From Methylobacterium goesingense (GTDB lineage Bacteria > Pseudomonadota > Alphaproteobacteria > Rhizobiales > Beijerinckiaceae), in NCBI RefSeq assembly GCF_022179225.1, contig NZ_BPQL01000043.1, positions 1-64,000 of the forward strand: a stretch of 64,000 bases of DNA, in the 5' to 3' direction. Positions 55,785-64,000 of this stretch are shown here, one piece after another. The notes beneath the pieces were generated by a model. The model did no database searches, was not told the origin of the DNA, and saw nothing but the letters and a program-made list of their open reading frames with translations. A program made the position numbers and the translations under genes. Every line of letters starts with the position of its first letter. Position 1 is the stretch's first letter.

Positions 55785-56759
55785 ATGGCCCATACGCATT
55801 CCAAACTCATCATCATCGGCTCCGGTCCCGCCGGCTACACCGCGGCGATCTACGCGGCCCGCGCCATGGTGGAGCCGCTGATGATTTCGGGCTTCCAGCC
55901 CGGCGGCCAGCTCATGATCACGACCGACGTCGAGAACTATCCGGGCTTCGCAGAGGCAATCCAGGGGCCCTGGCTGATGGAGCAGATGCGCGCCCAGGCC
56001 GAGCATGTCGGCACGAAGATCGTGTCCGAGTACATCACCAAGGTCGATTTCCAGGTCCGGCCGTTCCGGCTCGAGGCCGATTCTGGCGAGACCTACTCGG
56101 CCGACGCGGTCATCATCGCCACCGGCGCCCAGGCGAAGTGGCTGGGCCTGCCGTCGGAGGCCCGGTTCCAGGGCTTCGGCGTCTCGGCCTGCGCCACCTG
56201 CGACGGGTTCTTCTTCCGGGGCAAGGAAGTCGTCGTGGTGGGCGGCGGCAACACCGCCGTGGAGGAGGCGCTCTACCTTGCCAATCTCGCCGCCAAGGTG
56301 ATCGTCGTCCACCGCCGGGGCGAGTTCCGGGCCGAGCGGATCCTGCAGGAGCGCCTGTTCAAGCATCCCAACGTCGAGGTGGTCTGGCACCACGCCGTCG
56401 AGGAGATCTGCGGCGGTGAGAAGCCCCCGTCGGTGACCCATGTCCGCCTCAAGGACACCCGCACCGGCGAGATCACCGAGCGCAAGACCGACGGCGTCTT
56501 CATCGCCATCGGGCACCAGCCCGCCACCGCGATCTTCGAGGGCCAGCTCGCCATGCGCGACGGCGGCTACATCGAGACCGCGCCGGGCACGACCCACACG
56601 GCGATCCCGGGCGTCTACGCGGCGGGCGACGTCACCGACGACGTCTATCGGCAGGCGATCACCGCCGCCGGCATGGGGTGCATGGCGGCCCTCGACGCGG
56701 AGAAGTACCTGGCCGCCCTCGAAGTCGGCGAAACGCCGCAGCAAGCGGCCGCCGAATAG
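55785..56759 (+). CDS. trxB: Thioredoxin-disulfide reductase
   Basis: Reduces thioredoxin using NADPH. The 324-residue flavoprotein has the FAD fold IIIGSGPAGYTAAIYAARA (9-27), the redox CATC (Cys136, Cys139), the NADPH fold VVVGGGNTAVEEALYLAN, and the final GVYAAGDVTDDVYRQA. The ATG at 55785 follows AGGAGG. Its spacer downstream begins with 17-bp tandem repeats. Confidence 0.96.
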   Translation: MAHTHSKLIIIGSGPAGYTAAIYAARAMVEPLMISGFQPGGQLMITTDVENYPGFAEAIQGPWLMEQMRAQAEHVGTKIVSEYITKVDFQVRPFRLEADSGETYSADAVIIATGAQAKWLGLPSEARFQGFGVSACATCDGFFFRGKEVVVVGGGNTAVEEALYLANLAAKVIVVHRRGEFRAERILQERLFKHPNVEVVWHHAVEEICGGEKPPSVTHVRLKDTRTGEITERKTDGVFIAIGHQPATAIFEGQLAMRDGGYIETAPGTTHTAIPGVYAAGDVTDDVYRQAITAAGMGCMAALDAEKYLAALEVGETPQQAAAE

Positions 56760-57060
56760 CGAGAATACGGTGGATGCAAGAATCCGGCGGATGCGAGAAT
56801 CCTGCGGATGCAAGAATCCTGCGGATGCAAGAATCCGGCGGATGAACGCGGCCTGCGCCTTGCGCGGGACGTCAAGACAATCGCAAGGTCCTTCCTCTAA
56901 CCTAAGCGCTGGCGGCATGAGCCGTCGGCGCTTGCCGCATGACTCATCCTCCGATTTCCCACCGATGCGCGGGTGACCGGAGCCGGGTCCGCCGGGACCT
57001 GGCCGCGACGTTCATGGTGCGGGGCCGATCGGCGTCGGGTTGCGTACGGGAGTGGTCGCC
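56760..57060. other. Intergenic region between trxB and the LysR gene
   Basis: 301 bases. The left third is filled by the four 17-bp repeats listed next; the remainder precedes the LysR gene on the same strand and has no recognisable gene or terminator. Confidence 0.5.
56773..56840 (+). repeat. Four 17-bp tandem repeats downstream of trxB
   Basis: Units GATGCAAGAATCCGGCG (56773), GATGCGAGAATCCTGCG (56790), GATGCAAGAATCCTGCG (56807) and GATGCAAGAATCCGGCG (56824). Units one and four are identical, as two and three nearly are. They begin 14 bases after the trxB stop. The cores resemble those of the 15-bp arrays at 24.3 and 29.1 kb. Confidence 0.9.
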
Positions 57061-57951
57061 TTGGACTGGGACAAGATCCGCATCTTCCTCAACGTCGCGG
57101 AGGCCGGCAGCTTCACCCGCGCCGGCGACGACATCGGCCTGAGCCAGTCGGCGGTGAGCCGGCAGATCAGTGCCCTCGAGCGCGAGTTGAAGGCGCCGCT
57201 GTTCCACCGCCATGCCCGCGGCCTGATCCTGACCGAGCAGGGCGACCTCCTGTTCCGCGCGGCGCGCGACATGAAGCTGCGGCTGGAGAACACCAAGGCG
57301 CGCCTCGTCGAAACCAGCGAGCGGCCGACCGGCGACCTCAAGGTGACGACCACGGTGGGTCTCGGCACCGCCTGGCTCGCCCAGCGCATCGCCGAATTCC
57401 TCGACCTCTACCCGGATGTCCGCGTCGAGCTCATCCTCACCAACGAGGAGCTCGATCTCGCCATGCGCGAGGCGGACGTGGCCATTCGGATGCGGCGCCC
57501 GGCCCAGCCGGACCTGATCCAGCGGCGCCTGTTCACGGTGCACTATCACGCCTTCGCGTCGCAGGATTACGTGAAGCGCTTCGGCGTGCCGAAAACGATC
57601 GCCGACCTCGACAACCACCGCCTCGTCTCGTTCGGCGGCAACGAGCCGTCCTACCTGCTGGCCACCCACTGGCTCTCGACGGTGGGCCGCGAGGGTCAGG
57701 AGCGTCGGACGATCCATTTCACGGTCAACAACATCACCGCCCTGCAGCAGGCCATCGACACCGGCGCCGGCATCGGCATCCTGCCGGACTACGCGGCGGA
57801 GGGTCAGACCGGGCTCGTGCAGGTGATGCGCGAGACCGAGATGCCCCACATGGAGAGCTATCTCGTCTACGCCGAGGAAATGCGCACCGTCGCCCGCGTG
57901 CAGGCGTTCCGCGACTTCCTCGTCGCCAAGGCCCAGCGCTGGACCTACTGA
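57061..57951 (+). CDS. LysR family transcriptional regulator
   Basis: A 296-residue regulator with an N-terminal HTH (VAEAGSFTRAGDDIGLSQSAVSRQISALE) and a periplasmic-binding-protein-like effector domain (from about 90). The TTG at 57061 gives (M)DWDKIRIFLNVAEAGSFT, the usual opening of this subgroup; TTG at 57040 and GTG at 57052 are alternatives upstream. The effector and target genes are unknown. It lies downstream of trxB and is convergent with msrP. Confidence 0.9.
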   Translation: MDWDKIRIFLNVAEAGSFTRAGDDIGLSQSAVSRQISALERELKAPLFHRHARGLILTEQGDLLFRAARDMKLRLENTKARLVETSERPTGDLKVTTTVGLGTAWLAQRIAEFLDLYPDVRVELILTNEELDLAMREADVAIRMRRPAQPDLIQRRLFTVHYHAFASQDYVKRFGVPKTIADLDNHRLVSFGGNEPSYLLATHWLSTVGREGQERRTIHFTVNNITALQQAIDTGAGIGILPDYAAEGQTGLVQVMRETEMPHMESYLVYAEEMRTVARVQAFRDFLVAKAQRWTY

Positions 57952-57962
57952 GGCCAGGGAAC

Positions 57963-57983
57963 GGGGCGGTGGTCCGCCGCCCC
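57963..57983. terminator. Hairpin between convergent LysR and msrP genes
   Basis: GGGGCGG and CCGCCCC arms with a 7-base loop, 12 bases after the LysR stop and 21 bases before the msrP stop. It could end transcription from both sides, although no U-tract is present. Confidence 0.5.
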
Positions 57984-58003
57984 GCCCTCCCCGTCCGTGT
58001 CCG

Positions 58004-58960
58004 TCAGACGAACAGGCGCTCTTTCTCCAGACCCTTGTAGAGGCCGGCGACCTGCTCGCCGTAGCCGTTGTAGATCAGCGTCGGCACGCGCTGGTCGGTG
58101 CCGAGCACCCGCTCCGTCGCCTGGCTCCAGCGCGGATGCGACACCGCCGGGTTGACGTTGGCCCAGAAGCCGTACTCGGCGGCCTGCAGCCCTTCCCAGA
58201 ACGTCTTCGGCCGCTCGGCCACGAACGAGATCTTGGTGATCGATTTCACCGACTTGAAGCCATACTTCCACGGCACCACGAGGCGGATCGGCGCGCCGAA
58301 CTGGTTGGCGAGCGGCTTGCCGTAGACGCCGGTGGCGACGAAGGCGAGGTCGTTGGCCGCCTCCTCCAGGGTGAGGCCCTCCGTGTAGGGCCAGGGATAC
58401 AAGAACGACTTCTGCCCCGGCGCCATCGCGCGGTCGAGGAAGGTCTGCATCTGGATGTACTTCGCGCCCGCGGCAGGCTTGGCCAACGCCACGAGCTTGG
58501 AGAGCGGGAAGCCGGTCCAGGGCACCGACATCGACCAGGCCTCGACGCAGCGGTGCCGGTAGAGGCGCTCCTCCAGGGGCATCTTGCGGATGAGGTCGTC
58601 GATCCCGAGGGTCATCGGCTTCTCGACGAGACCGTCGATCGCCACCGTCCAGGGCCGCGTCTTCAGGGCGTTGGCGGCCGGAAGGACCGACTTCGAGGTG
58701 CCGTACTCGTAGAAGTTGTTGTAGTCGGCGCTGAACTTCTCCGGCGTCAGCGGGCGGTCGAGGGTGTAGGCCTCGTTGCGCTTGGCCGGGTAGAGGTCGG
58801 CGGTGGGGTCGGAGGCCGCCTGCGCGCCCTCAATCCCGATGAGGGAGGCCGCCGCCAAGCCGGCCGCGCCGCCGAGCAGGCGCCGCCGGTCGAGGAAGAC
58901 GCTCTCCGGCGTCGCGAGATGTTCCGGCATCTCCCATGCCCGGTTTCGCCTGATATGCAT
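58004..58960 (-). CDS. msrP: Protein-methionine-sulfoxide reductase, catalytic subunit
   Basis: A periplasmic molybdopterin enzyme that repairs oxidised methionines. The 318-residue precursor has a Tat signal with Arg-Arg-Arg (DRRRLLGG, 24-31) and a hydrophobic stretch ending near ASAQAAS, and the Mo-coordinating Cys138 in YRHRCVEAWSM. KYGFKSVKSITKISF and the final YNGYGEQVAGLYKG are typical. The ATG at 58960 has GGAGGGA upstream. The membrane haem partner msrQ, normally adjacent, is not beside it. Confidence 0.94.
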   Translation of the reverse strand: MHIRRNRAWEMPEHLATPESVFLDRRRLLGGAAGLAAASLIGIEGAQAASDPTADLYPAKRNEAYTLDRPLTPEKFSADYNNFYEYGTSKSVLPAANALKTRPWTVAIDGLVEKPMTLGIDDLIRKMPLEERLYRHRCVEAWSMSVPWTGFPLSKLVALAKPAAGAKYIQMQTFLDRAMAPGQKSFLYPWPYTEGLTLEEAANDLAFVATGVYGKPLANQFGAPIRLVVPWKYGFKSVKSITKISFVAERPKTFWEGLQAAEYGFWANVNPAVSHPRWSQATERVLGTDQRVPTLIYNGYGEQVAGLYKGLEKERLFV

Positions 58961-59110
58961 GTCGATCCCTCCCTGCGGCGCGGATCGCTGCGCGCCGGCC
59001 TGTTGCCAGGACATTCCGCTGTATGACATCGGCCGGACGCGGCAGGCGCGCAAGCCGTCGCGATGTCACCCTTCGCCGGCGGGCCGCCGAAGGTTACACG
59101 CCCGCGGACC

Positions 59111-60805
59111 TCAGGGAGGGGGCGGATCGTCGCGCAGCGCCCGGCGCAGCACCTTGCCGACATTGGTCTTGGGCAGGGCGTCGTGGAAGACGACCCGGCG
59201 CGGGACCTTGTATCCGGTAAGCTGCGAGCGCGCGAAGGTCCGCAGCGCGTCGGTGGTCATCGCCTCGTCCTTGCGCACCACGTGCGCCACGACCATCTCG
59301 CCGGTCTCGTCGTTAACGGCTCCCACCACGGCGCATTCGAGCACGCCCGGATGGCTGGCGAGCACGTCCTCGATCTCGTTCGGATAGACGTTGAACCCCG
59401 AGACCAGGATCATGTCCTTCATCCGGTCGACGATGCGGACCTGCCCGTCGGGGTTCAGCACCGCCACGTCGCCGGTGCGGAAGTAGCCGTCCGCCGTCGT
59501 GGCCCGGGCGGTCTCGTCCGAACGCTTCCAGTAACCGGCCATGACCTGGGGCCCGCGCACGCAGAGTTCGCCGGACTCGCCGATCCCGACCTCCTGCCCG
59601 TCGATCCCGCGGACCGAGACGTCCGTCGAGGGCACGGGATAGCCGATGGTCCCGCTCCATTCGGCGAGGTCCGGCGGGTTGACGCAGACCACCGGCGAGG
59701 TCTCCGACAGACCGTAGCCTTCCACGATGGCGGAGCCGGTGATCGCCTTCCAGCGCTCGGCGACGGTGGCCTGCACCGCCATGCCCCCCGCGATGACGAA
59801 GTCGAGGTTCGAGAAATCGACCTCGTGGATCTTGGGATGGTTGATGAGCAGGTTGAACAGCGTGTTCACCCCGGAGAAATGGGTGAAGCGCGTGCCCTTC
59901 AACGTCTTGATGAAGCCGTCCGCGTCGCGCGGGTTGGCGATCAGCAGGCAACAGCCGCCGACCTTCATGAAGAAGAAGAAGCAGCAGGTCAGCGCGAAGA
60001 TGTGGTAGAGCGGCAGCGCCGTGACCATGACGCGCATCCGGCCGTCGTCGGCCGAGACGCGGAACCAGACCCGGCTCTGCTCGACATTGGCCATGATGTT
60101 GCGGTGGGTGAGCATCGCCGCCTTGGCGACCCCCGTCGTACCACCGGTATATTGCAGGAACGCGAGGTCGTCCTGGCCCACGGGCACGCGGACCTTGGGC
60201 TTGCCGGTGCCCGAGCGGATCACCGCGTCGAAGCGGACGGCGAGCCCGTCCGGAAAGCGATAGGGCGGCACCGCCTTCTTGAGATGGCGCGAGGCCAGGG
60301 TGATCAGCCGCCCCTTCAGGCCGAGGCCGTCGCCGGGTCCGGCCAGGACGATGCGGTCGAGGGCGAGGTCCGGCAGGGCCTGCATCACCGTATGGGCGAA
60401 ATTCTCGAGGACGAAGAGGATGCGCGCCCCCGAATCGTTCAGCTGCGCCGTCAGCTCGCGCGGGGTGTAGAGCGGATTGACGTTGACCACGGTGCAGCCG
60501 GCCAGCAGCACGCCGAAGATGGTCGCCGGATAGGCCGCCACGTTCGGCATCATGATCGCGACGCGGTCGCCCTTGGTGAGGCCCTGGGCGGCGAGCCAGG
60601 CAGCGACGGCTTCGGCGGATGCGCCGAGGGACGCGTAGGAAACCGGGATGCCGAAACACTCCAGAGCGGGACGTTGCGCCGAGCGCGCCATGCAGTCGTC
60701 GAACAGGTCGACCAGCGTGCCCAGGCGGTCGATGTCGAGGTCCGCCGGAATGCCCGGCGGATAAGCGGACAGCCAGGGGCGCGCGGCGCTCCGGGTTTCG
60801 GCCAT
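59111..60805 (-). CDS. Long-chain fatty acid-CoA ligase
   Basis: A 564-residue adenylate-forming enzyme that activates fatty acids with ATP and CoA. The phosphate-binding motif is LQYTGGTTGVAKAAMLTHRN (218-237); AVIEGYGLSETSP-like and the final GEMVVAHVVRKDE...LPKTNVGKVLRR with the catalytic lysine are present. It is similar to FadD of E. coli (561 residues), but chain-length preference is not visible. It is the second minus-strand gene of a run with msrP downstream (150 bases). Confidence 0.94.
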   Translation of the reverse strand: MAETRSAARPWLSAYPPGIPADLDIDRLGTLVDLFDDCMARSAQRPALECFGIPVSYASLGASAEAVAAWLAAQGLTKGDRVAIMMPNVAAYPATIFGVLLAGCTVVNVNPLYTPRELTAQLNDSGARILFVLENFAHTVMQALPDLALDRIVLAGPGDGLGLKGRLITLASRHLKKAVPPYRFPDGLAVRFDAVIRSGTGKPKVRVPVGQDDLAFLQYTGGTTGVAKAAMLTHRNIMANVEQSRVWFRVSADDGRMRVMVTALPLYHIFALTCCFFFFMKVGGCCLLIANPRDADGFIKTLKGTRFTHFSGVNTLFNLLINHPKIHEVDFSNLDFVIAGGMAVQATVAERWKAITGSAIVEGYGLSETSPVVCVNPPDLAEWSGTIGYPVPSTDVSVRGIDGQEVGIGESGELCVRGPQVMAGYWKRSDETARATTADGYFRTGDVAVLNPDGQVRIVDRMKDMILVSGFNVYPNEIEDVLASHPGVLECAVVGAVNDETGEMVVAHVVRKDEAMTTDALRTFARSQLTGYKVPRRVVFHDALPKTNVGKVLRRALRDDPPPP

Positions 60806-60890
60806 GTCGATCCTCCCTGTGATGTGACCCGGCGGCTTCCTGCCCCCTTAGTTCACATCTAAACCATCCTCGGCCATCCCGGCGGCCGGA

Positions 60891-61580
60891 TCAAGCGGCG
60901 GCGTGGAAGCGGCGGGAACGATCTCGCCGCGTCGTCAGTCCGGTGCAGGCCAGGTGTGGCAGAAAGGCGATGCCCGCCAGGGCCAGGGCCAACAAGGCGT
61001 CGCCCGCCGTCATCGACCGGCGCGGCCAGATCCCGAAGCCCGCCGCATGCGCGAGGCCGAGGACCGCGAGGGCGAACCAGAGGGCGAGGGTGCGGACCAG
61101 CGCCTCGCCGAGCGCGCGCAACCAGCGCCGGGGACGCTGCGCCGTCCGGTTGCCGATCAGCAAGGCGCCGACGCCGAGCGCCGCGGCGAATACCAGGGCG
61201 GCCAGCGCCGAGCCGAGGGCATAGGCCGCCGGCATCGCCTGCTGCGTGAGGAAGGCCGTGCCGCCGCTGGCGAAGGCGAGGCGCAGGGTCACGCCGCCGA
61301 AGGTGGGATAGAGGCAGACCGCGAGAAACAGCGCGAGGGCGACCGCCCCACCGACGAGGCGACGGGGCCAGCCGGCCGGTCCCGGCCGAACGATGCGCAG
61401 ACCGAGACAGGCGACTCCGTAGACGATCGCGATCGCGAAAAGCGGATAGCGATCGAGGAAGAAGCCGTAGAACCGGGCATCCAGTTCCGGCGGCAGGGTC
61501 CACCGCTGGTCGAAGCCCGTGGCGAACGCGAGGGCGACCGCCAGGATCGCGGCCGCGAGGGGAATCACGGCCGCCGGCAT
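60891..61580 (-). CDS. Integral membrane protein of unknown function
   Basis: A 229-residue protein with six or more hydrophobic segments (first at about 5-22, AVIPLAAAILAVALAFA) and charged loops; a Trp-rich FGIWPRR near residue 192 is the only notable stretch. No family was recognised. The frame stays open upstream into pepA, but the ATG at 61580 is the sensible start, and it lies 5 bases beyond the pepA stop, suggesting co-transcription with pepA. Confidence 0.65.
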   Translation of the reverse strand: MPAAVIPLAAAILAVALAFATGFDQRWTLPPELDARFYGFFLDRYPLFAIAIVYGVACLGLRIVRPGPAGWPRRLVGGAVALALFLAVCLYPTFGGVTLRLAFASGGTAFLTQQAMPAAYALGSALAALVFAAALGVGALLIGNRTAQRPRRWLRALGEALVRTLALWFALAVLGLAHAAGFGIWPRRSMTAGDALLALALAGIAFLPHLACTGLTTRRDRSRRFHAAA

Positions 61581-61585
61581 GCGGC

Positions 61586-63082
61586 TCAGGCCTCGTAGTG
61601 ATCGCGCACCAGGCGGTCGAGCATCCGCACGCCCCAGCCCGCGCCCCAGCTCCGGTTGATCTCGCTCGCAGAGGAGGACATCGCGACGCCTGCGATGTCG
61701 AGATGGGCCCAGGGCACGTCGTTGACGTAGCGCTTGAGGAAGGAGGCCGCGGTGGCGGCACCGCCGTGCCGGCCGCCGGTGTTCTTCATGTCGGCGAACT
61801 TCGAATCGATCGCCTTGTCGTAGGCCGGGATCAGCGGCATCCGCCACACGGCCTCGCCCGTGGCCTCGCCGGCCGCCGTGATCTTGGCCGAGAGGGCGTC
61901 GTCGTTGGAGAACATGCCGGCGATGTCCTGGCCCAGGGCCACGATGATCGCGCCCGTCAGGGTGGCCAGATCGATCATGAACTTCGGCTTGTAGGCGCTC
62001 TGGATGTGCCAGAGCACGTCGGCAAGGACGAGGCGGCCTTCCGCATCGGTGTTGATGATCTCGATGGTCTGGCCCGACATCGAGGTGACGATGTCGCTCG
62101 GGCGCATGGCGTTGCCGTCCGGCATGTTCTCGACGATGCCGATGGCGCCCACCACGTTGACCTTCGCCTTGCGGCTGGCCAGCGCGTGCAGCGTGCCGAC
62201 GACGCAGGCCGCGCCGCCCATGTCGCCCTTCATGTCCTCCATGCCGCCGGCCGACTTGATCGAGATGCCGCCGGAATCGAAGCACACGCCCTTGCCGATG
62301 AAGGCGATGGGCGCCTCGTTCGGATCGGTGGCGCCGTTCCAGCGCATCACCACGACGCGGGCCTCGCGCGTCGAGCCCTGGGCTACGGCCAGCAGCGCGC
62401 CCATGCCCAGCGCCTCGAGCTTGCCCGGGCCGAGCACCTCGACCTCGACGCCAAGCGCCGTCAGCGCCTCGGCGCGACGCGCGAACTCCTCCGGATAGAG
62501 GACGTTCGGCGGCTCGTTGATGAGTTCGCGGGCGAGGATGACGCCGTCGGCGACGGCCTCGGACACCTTCGCGGCGGCCTCGGCGGCGGCGACGTCGGCC
62601 ACCATCAGGGTCAGGGCAGTGCCCTTGGCGTCCTCGCCCTCGGGCTTCTTCTTGGTCTTGTAGCGGTCGAAGCTGTAGTGGCGCAGGCGGGCGCCGAGGG
62701 CGAAGTCGGCCGCGTTCGCGGCGGTGACGTCGAGGCCGGCGGCGATCAGCGCCACTCCGGCGCTACGCCCCGAGACCTTGCCGGCGGTGAAGCCGCCGAG
62801 GGCCGGCCAGTCGATCTTGGCGCGGTCCTTCTCCGAGCCGAGACCGATGACGAGGAGACGGTCGGCCTCCAGGCCGGCCGGGGCGGGCAGCGCCAGGGCC
62901 GACAGGGACTTGCCCTTGAAGCGCTCGCTGGCCGCCGCGCGGGCCACGAGATCGGCCACCCCGCCGCCGATGGCCTGGGCGACCGCCGGGGCCAGCGCGA
63001 GATCGTCGCCGACGAAGAGGACGACGTCGCCCCGGCCCACAGGCCCCAGGGGCCCGAACGCGATCGTGATTCCGTCCGCCAT
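61586..63082 (-). CDS. pepA: Leucyl aminopeptidase (M17)
   Basis: A cytosolic dimetal aminopeptidase. The 498-residue protein carries the M17 signature NTDAEGRL at 344-351 and metal ligands Lys264 and Asp269 in [12 protein letters not shown], with the conserved [14 protein letters not shown] following. In other bacteria PepA also binds DNA (XerCD recombination). It is back to back with lptF across a 290-base spacer, a widely conserved arrangement. Confidence 0.96.
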   Translation of the reverse strand: MADGITIAFGPLGPVGRGDVVLFVGDDLALAPAVAQAIGGGVADLVARAAASERFKGKSLSALALPAPAGLEADRLLVIGLGSEKDRAKIDWPALGGFTAGKVSGRSAGVALIAAGLDVTAANAADFALGARLRHYSFDRYKTKKKPEGEDAKGTALTLMVADVAAAEAAAKVSEAVADGVILARELINEPPNVLYPEEFARRAEALTALGVEVEVLGPGKLEALGMGALLAVAQGSTREARVVVMRWNGATDPNEAPIAFIGKGVCFDSGGISIKSAGGMEDMKGDMGGAACVVGTLHALASRKAKVNVVGAIGIVENMPDGNAMRPSDIVTSMSGQTIEIINTDAEGRLVLADVLWHIQSAYKPKFMIDLATLTGAIIVALGQDIAGMFSNDDALSAKITAAGEATGEAVWRMPLIPAYDKAIDSKFADMKNTGGRHGGAATAASFLKRYVNDVPWAHLDIAGVAMSSSASEINRSWGAGWGVRMLDRLVRDHYEA

Positions 63083-63372
63083 GACGCTGCTTTCCGAGAA
63101 TTTCGCTCGAACGATGGAGTCCGTTCGATCGCTGGTGCGCGAGAAACCGTGTGCGGAGCGGCACGCGCTGGGATGCGCCGCTCCGAGGGCTTCTGTGTAC
63201 CCGTTGAGGCAGAGAACGCAACGCGATCACGATGCCGCGAAACCGCCCGAATTGGCGCGCCCCGGTCGGAGTCGACCGCCGGGGGGTGGGCGGCTAGAAA
63301 GACGGATGGGGCGTCGACGCGCCCTGGCCGATGCGGGGGGCAATTCCGCACGACGCCGATCCACGAGAACCG
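63083..63372. promoter_or_regulatory. Divergent promoter region pepA/lptF
   Basis: About 290 bases between the start codons of two divergent genes, so both promoters must lie here. No confident -35/-10 pair, operator or RNA could be picked out. Confidence 0.4.
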
Positions 63373-64000
63373 ATGACGCAGATCGAGCGCTACATCTTCA
63401 GAATCGCGCTCGGGGCGTTCCTGGCCTGCCTGGTCGGCCTGACCGGCACGATCTGGGTGACACAGGCCCTGCGCGAACTCGACCTGATCACCGCCAAGGG
63501 CCAGACCCTGGTGATCTTCTTCCTGATCACGGGCCTGTCGCTGCCGACCCTGATCACCGTGATCGCGCCCGTGGCGCTGTTCATCGCGGTGGTCTACGCG
63601 CTCAACAAGCTCAACGGCGATTCCGAGCTCATCGTGATGTCGGCCGCCGGCATGCGGCCCCGGCAGATCCTGCGCCCCTTCCTCAGCCTCGGCCTCGCCG
63701 TCAGCCTCGCGGTGGCGTTCCTGACGATCCAGGTCATGCCGTCCTCGTTCCAGGAATTGCGGGACGTGCTCACCCGCGTGCGGGGCGACTTCATCGCCAA
63801 CGTGGTCAAGGAAGGCCAGTTCACCAGCCTCGACAGCGGCATCACCTTCCACTTCCGCGAGCGCGGGCCCGGCGGGGCCCTGCTCGGCCTTTTCATCCAG
63901 GACAAGCGCGAGGCGGGAAAGTCGGTGGTCTACCTCGCCGAGCGGGGCCAGGCGATGGAGTATGGTGGCCAGAGCTACCTCGCCCTGCAGAAGGGCAGCA
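63373..64000 (+). CDS. lptF: LPS export permease LptF (partial, 5' part)
   Basis: The first ~209 codons of a YjgP/YjgQ-family permease; the gene leaves the window. LptF, with LptG and LptB, drives lipopolysaccharide from the inner membrane to the Lpt bridge. The start MTQIERYIFRIALGAFLACL, the tandem TM helices up to about 120, and the beginning of the periplasmic jellyroll domain (QFTSLDSGITFHFRER) are visible. lptG would be expected next. Confidence 0.93.
   Translation, partial: MTQIERYIFRIALGAFLACLVGLTGTIWVTQALRELDLITAKGQTLVIFFLITGLSLPTLITVIAPVALFIAVVYALNKLNGDSELIVMSAAGMRPRQILRPFLSLGLAVSLAVAFLTIQVMPSSFQELRDVLTRVRGDFIANVVKEGQFTSLDSGITFHFRERGPGGALLGLFIQDKREAGKSVVYLAERGQAMEYGGQSYLALQKGS

Noticed and set aside
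56773..56840. CRISPR array
   Set aside because: The units are contiguous with no spacers, only 17 bp long, and no cas gene is present; they are plain tandem repeats.

Overview
This is a high-GC chromosomal stretch from an alphaproteobacterium of the Hyphomicrobiales, most likely a Methylobacterium or close relative. That placement is an inference. It rests on the hisB-DUF2628-hisH-hisA-hisF-hisE-coaA order, a Porin_2-family porin, separate petA/petB/petC genes, an Entner-Doudoroff edd-eda pair and the divergent pepA/lptF pair. I see no phage, transposase, CRISPR, rRNA or conjugation gene. Almost everything is core or near-core metabolism.

Layout. 1-2.2 kb: a partial YbbA/LolD-type ABC ATPase divergent from tesA and thpR, then an AhpD-like protein. 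2.5-7.3 kb (minus strand): the late histidine genes with coaA at the 3' end. 7.4-11.2 kb (minus): mtnP, then the cytochrome bc1 operon petABC with a strong terminator. 11.8-15.4 kb (plus): TerC-type membrane protein overlapping a multi-PAS hybrid histidine kinase. 15.5-21.3 kb (minus): an orphan glutamate/aspartate-type binding protein, a porin, and a second binding protein behind a DAACS-family carrier. 21.5-25.8 kb (minus): edd-eda and a SulP transporter. 26.2-29.3 kb: diguanylate cyclase, AraC regulator, a small HTH protein and tRNA-Leu(UAA).

29.3-38 kb: FAD monooxygenase and a zf-CHCC protein (minus); map and radC (plus); then a four-gene plus-strand cluster of circularly permuted ATP-grasp, alpha-E protein, transglutaminase-like protease and the proteasome-like peptidase Anbu. 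The cluster is known as a conserved neighbourhood, but its substrate and product are unknown, and it is the most interesting system in the window. 36.8-41.1 kb (minus): a nitronate-monooxygenase-like flavoprotein and a TPP-riboswitch-controlled thiO-thiS-thiG-thiE operon. 41.1-47.8 kb (minus): class III adenylate cyclase, a possible PD-(D/E)XK protein, rpoD, dnaG and a YqeY protein. 48-57.9 kb (plus): carA, a membrane protein, carB, greA, a secreted protein, an ELM1-like protein, trxB and a LysR regulator. 58-63 kb (minus): msrP, an acyl-CoA ligase, a membrane protein and pepA, with a partial lptF leaving the window.

Across the window, four gene 3' ends or downstream spacers (8.4, 24.3, 29.1 and 56.8 kb) carry short 15-17 bp tandem repeats with related cores, which looks like one family of small repeat arrays.
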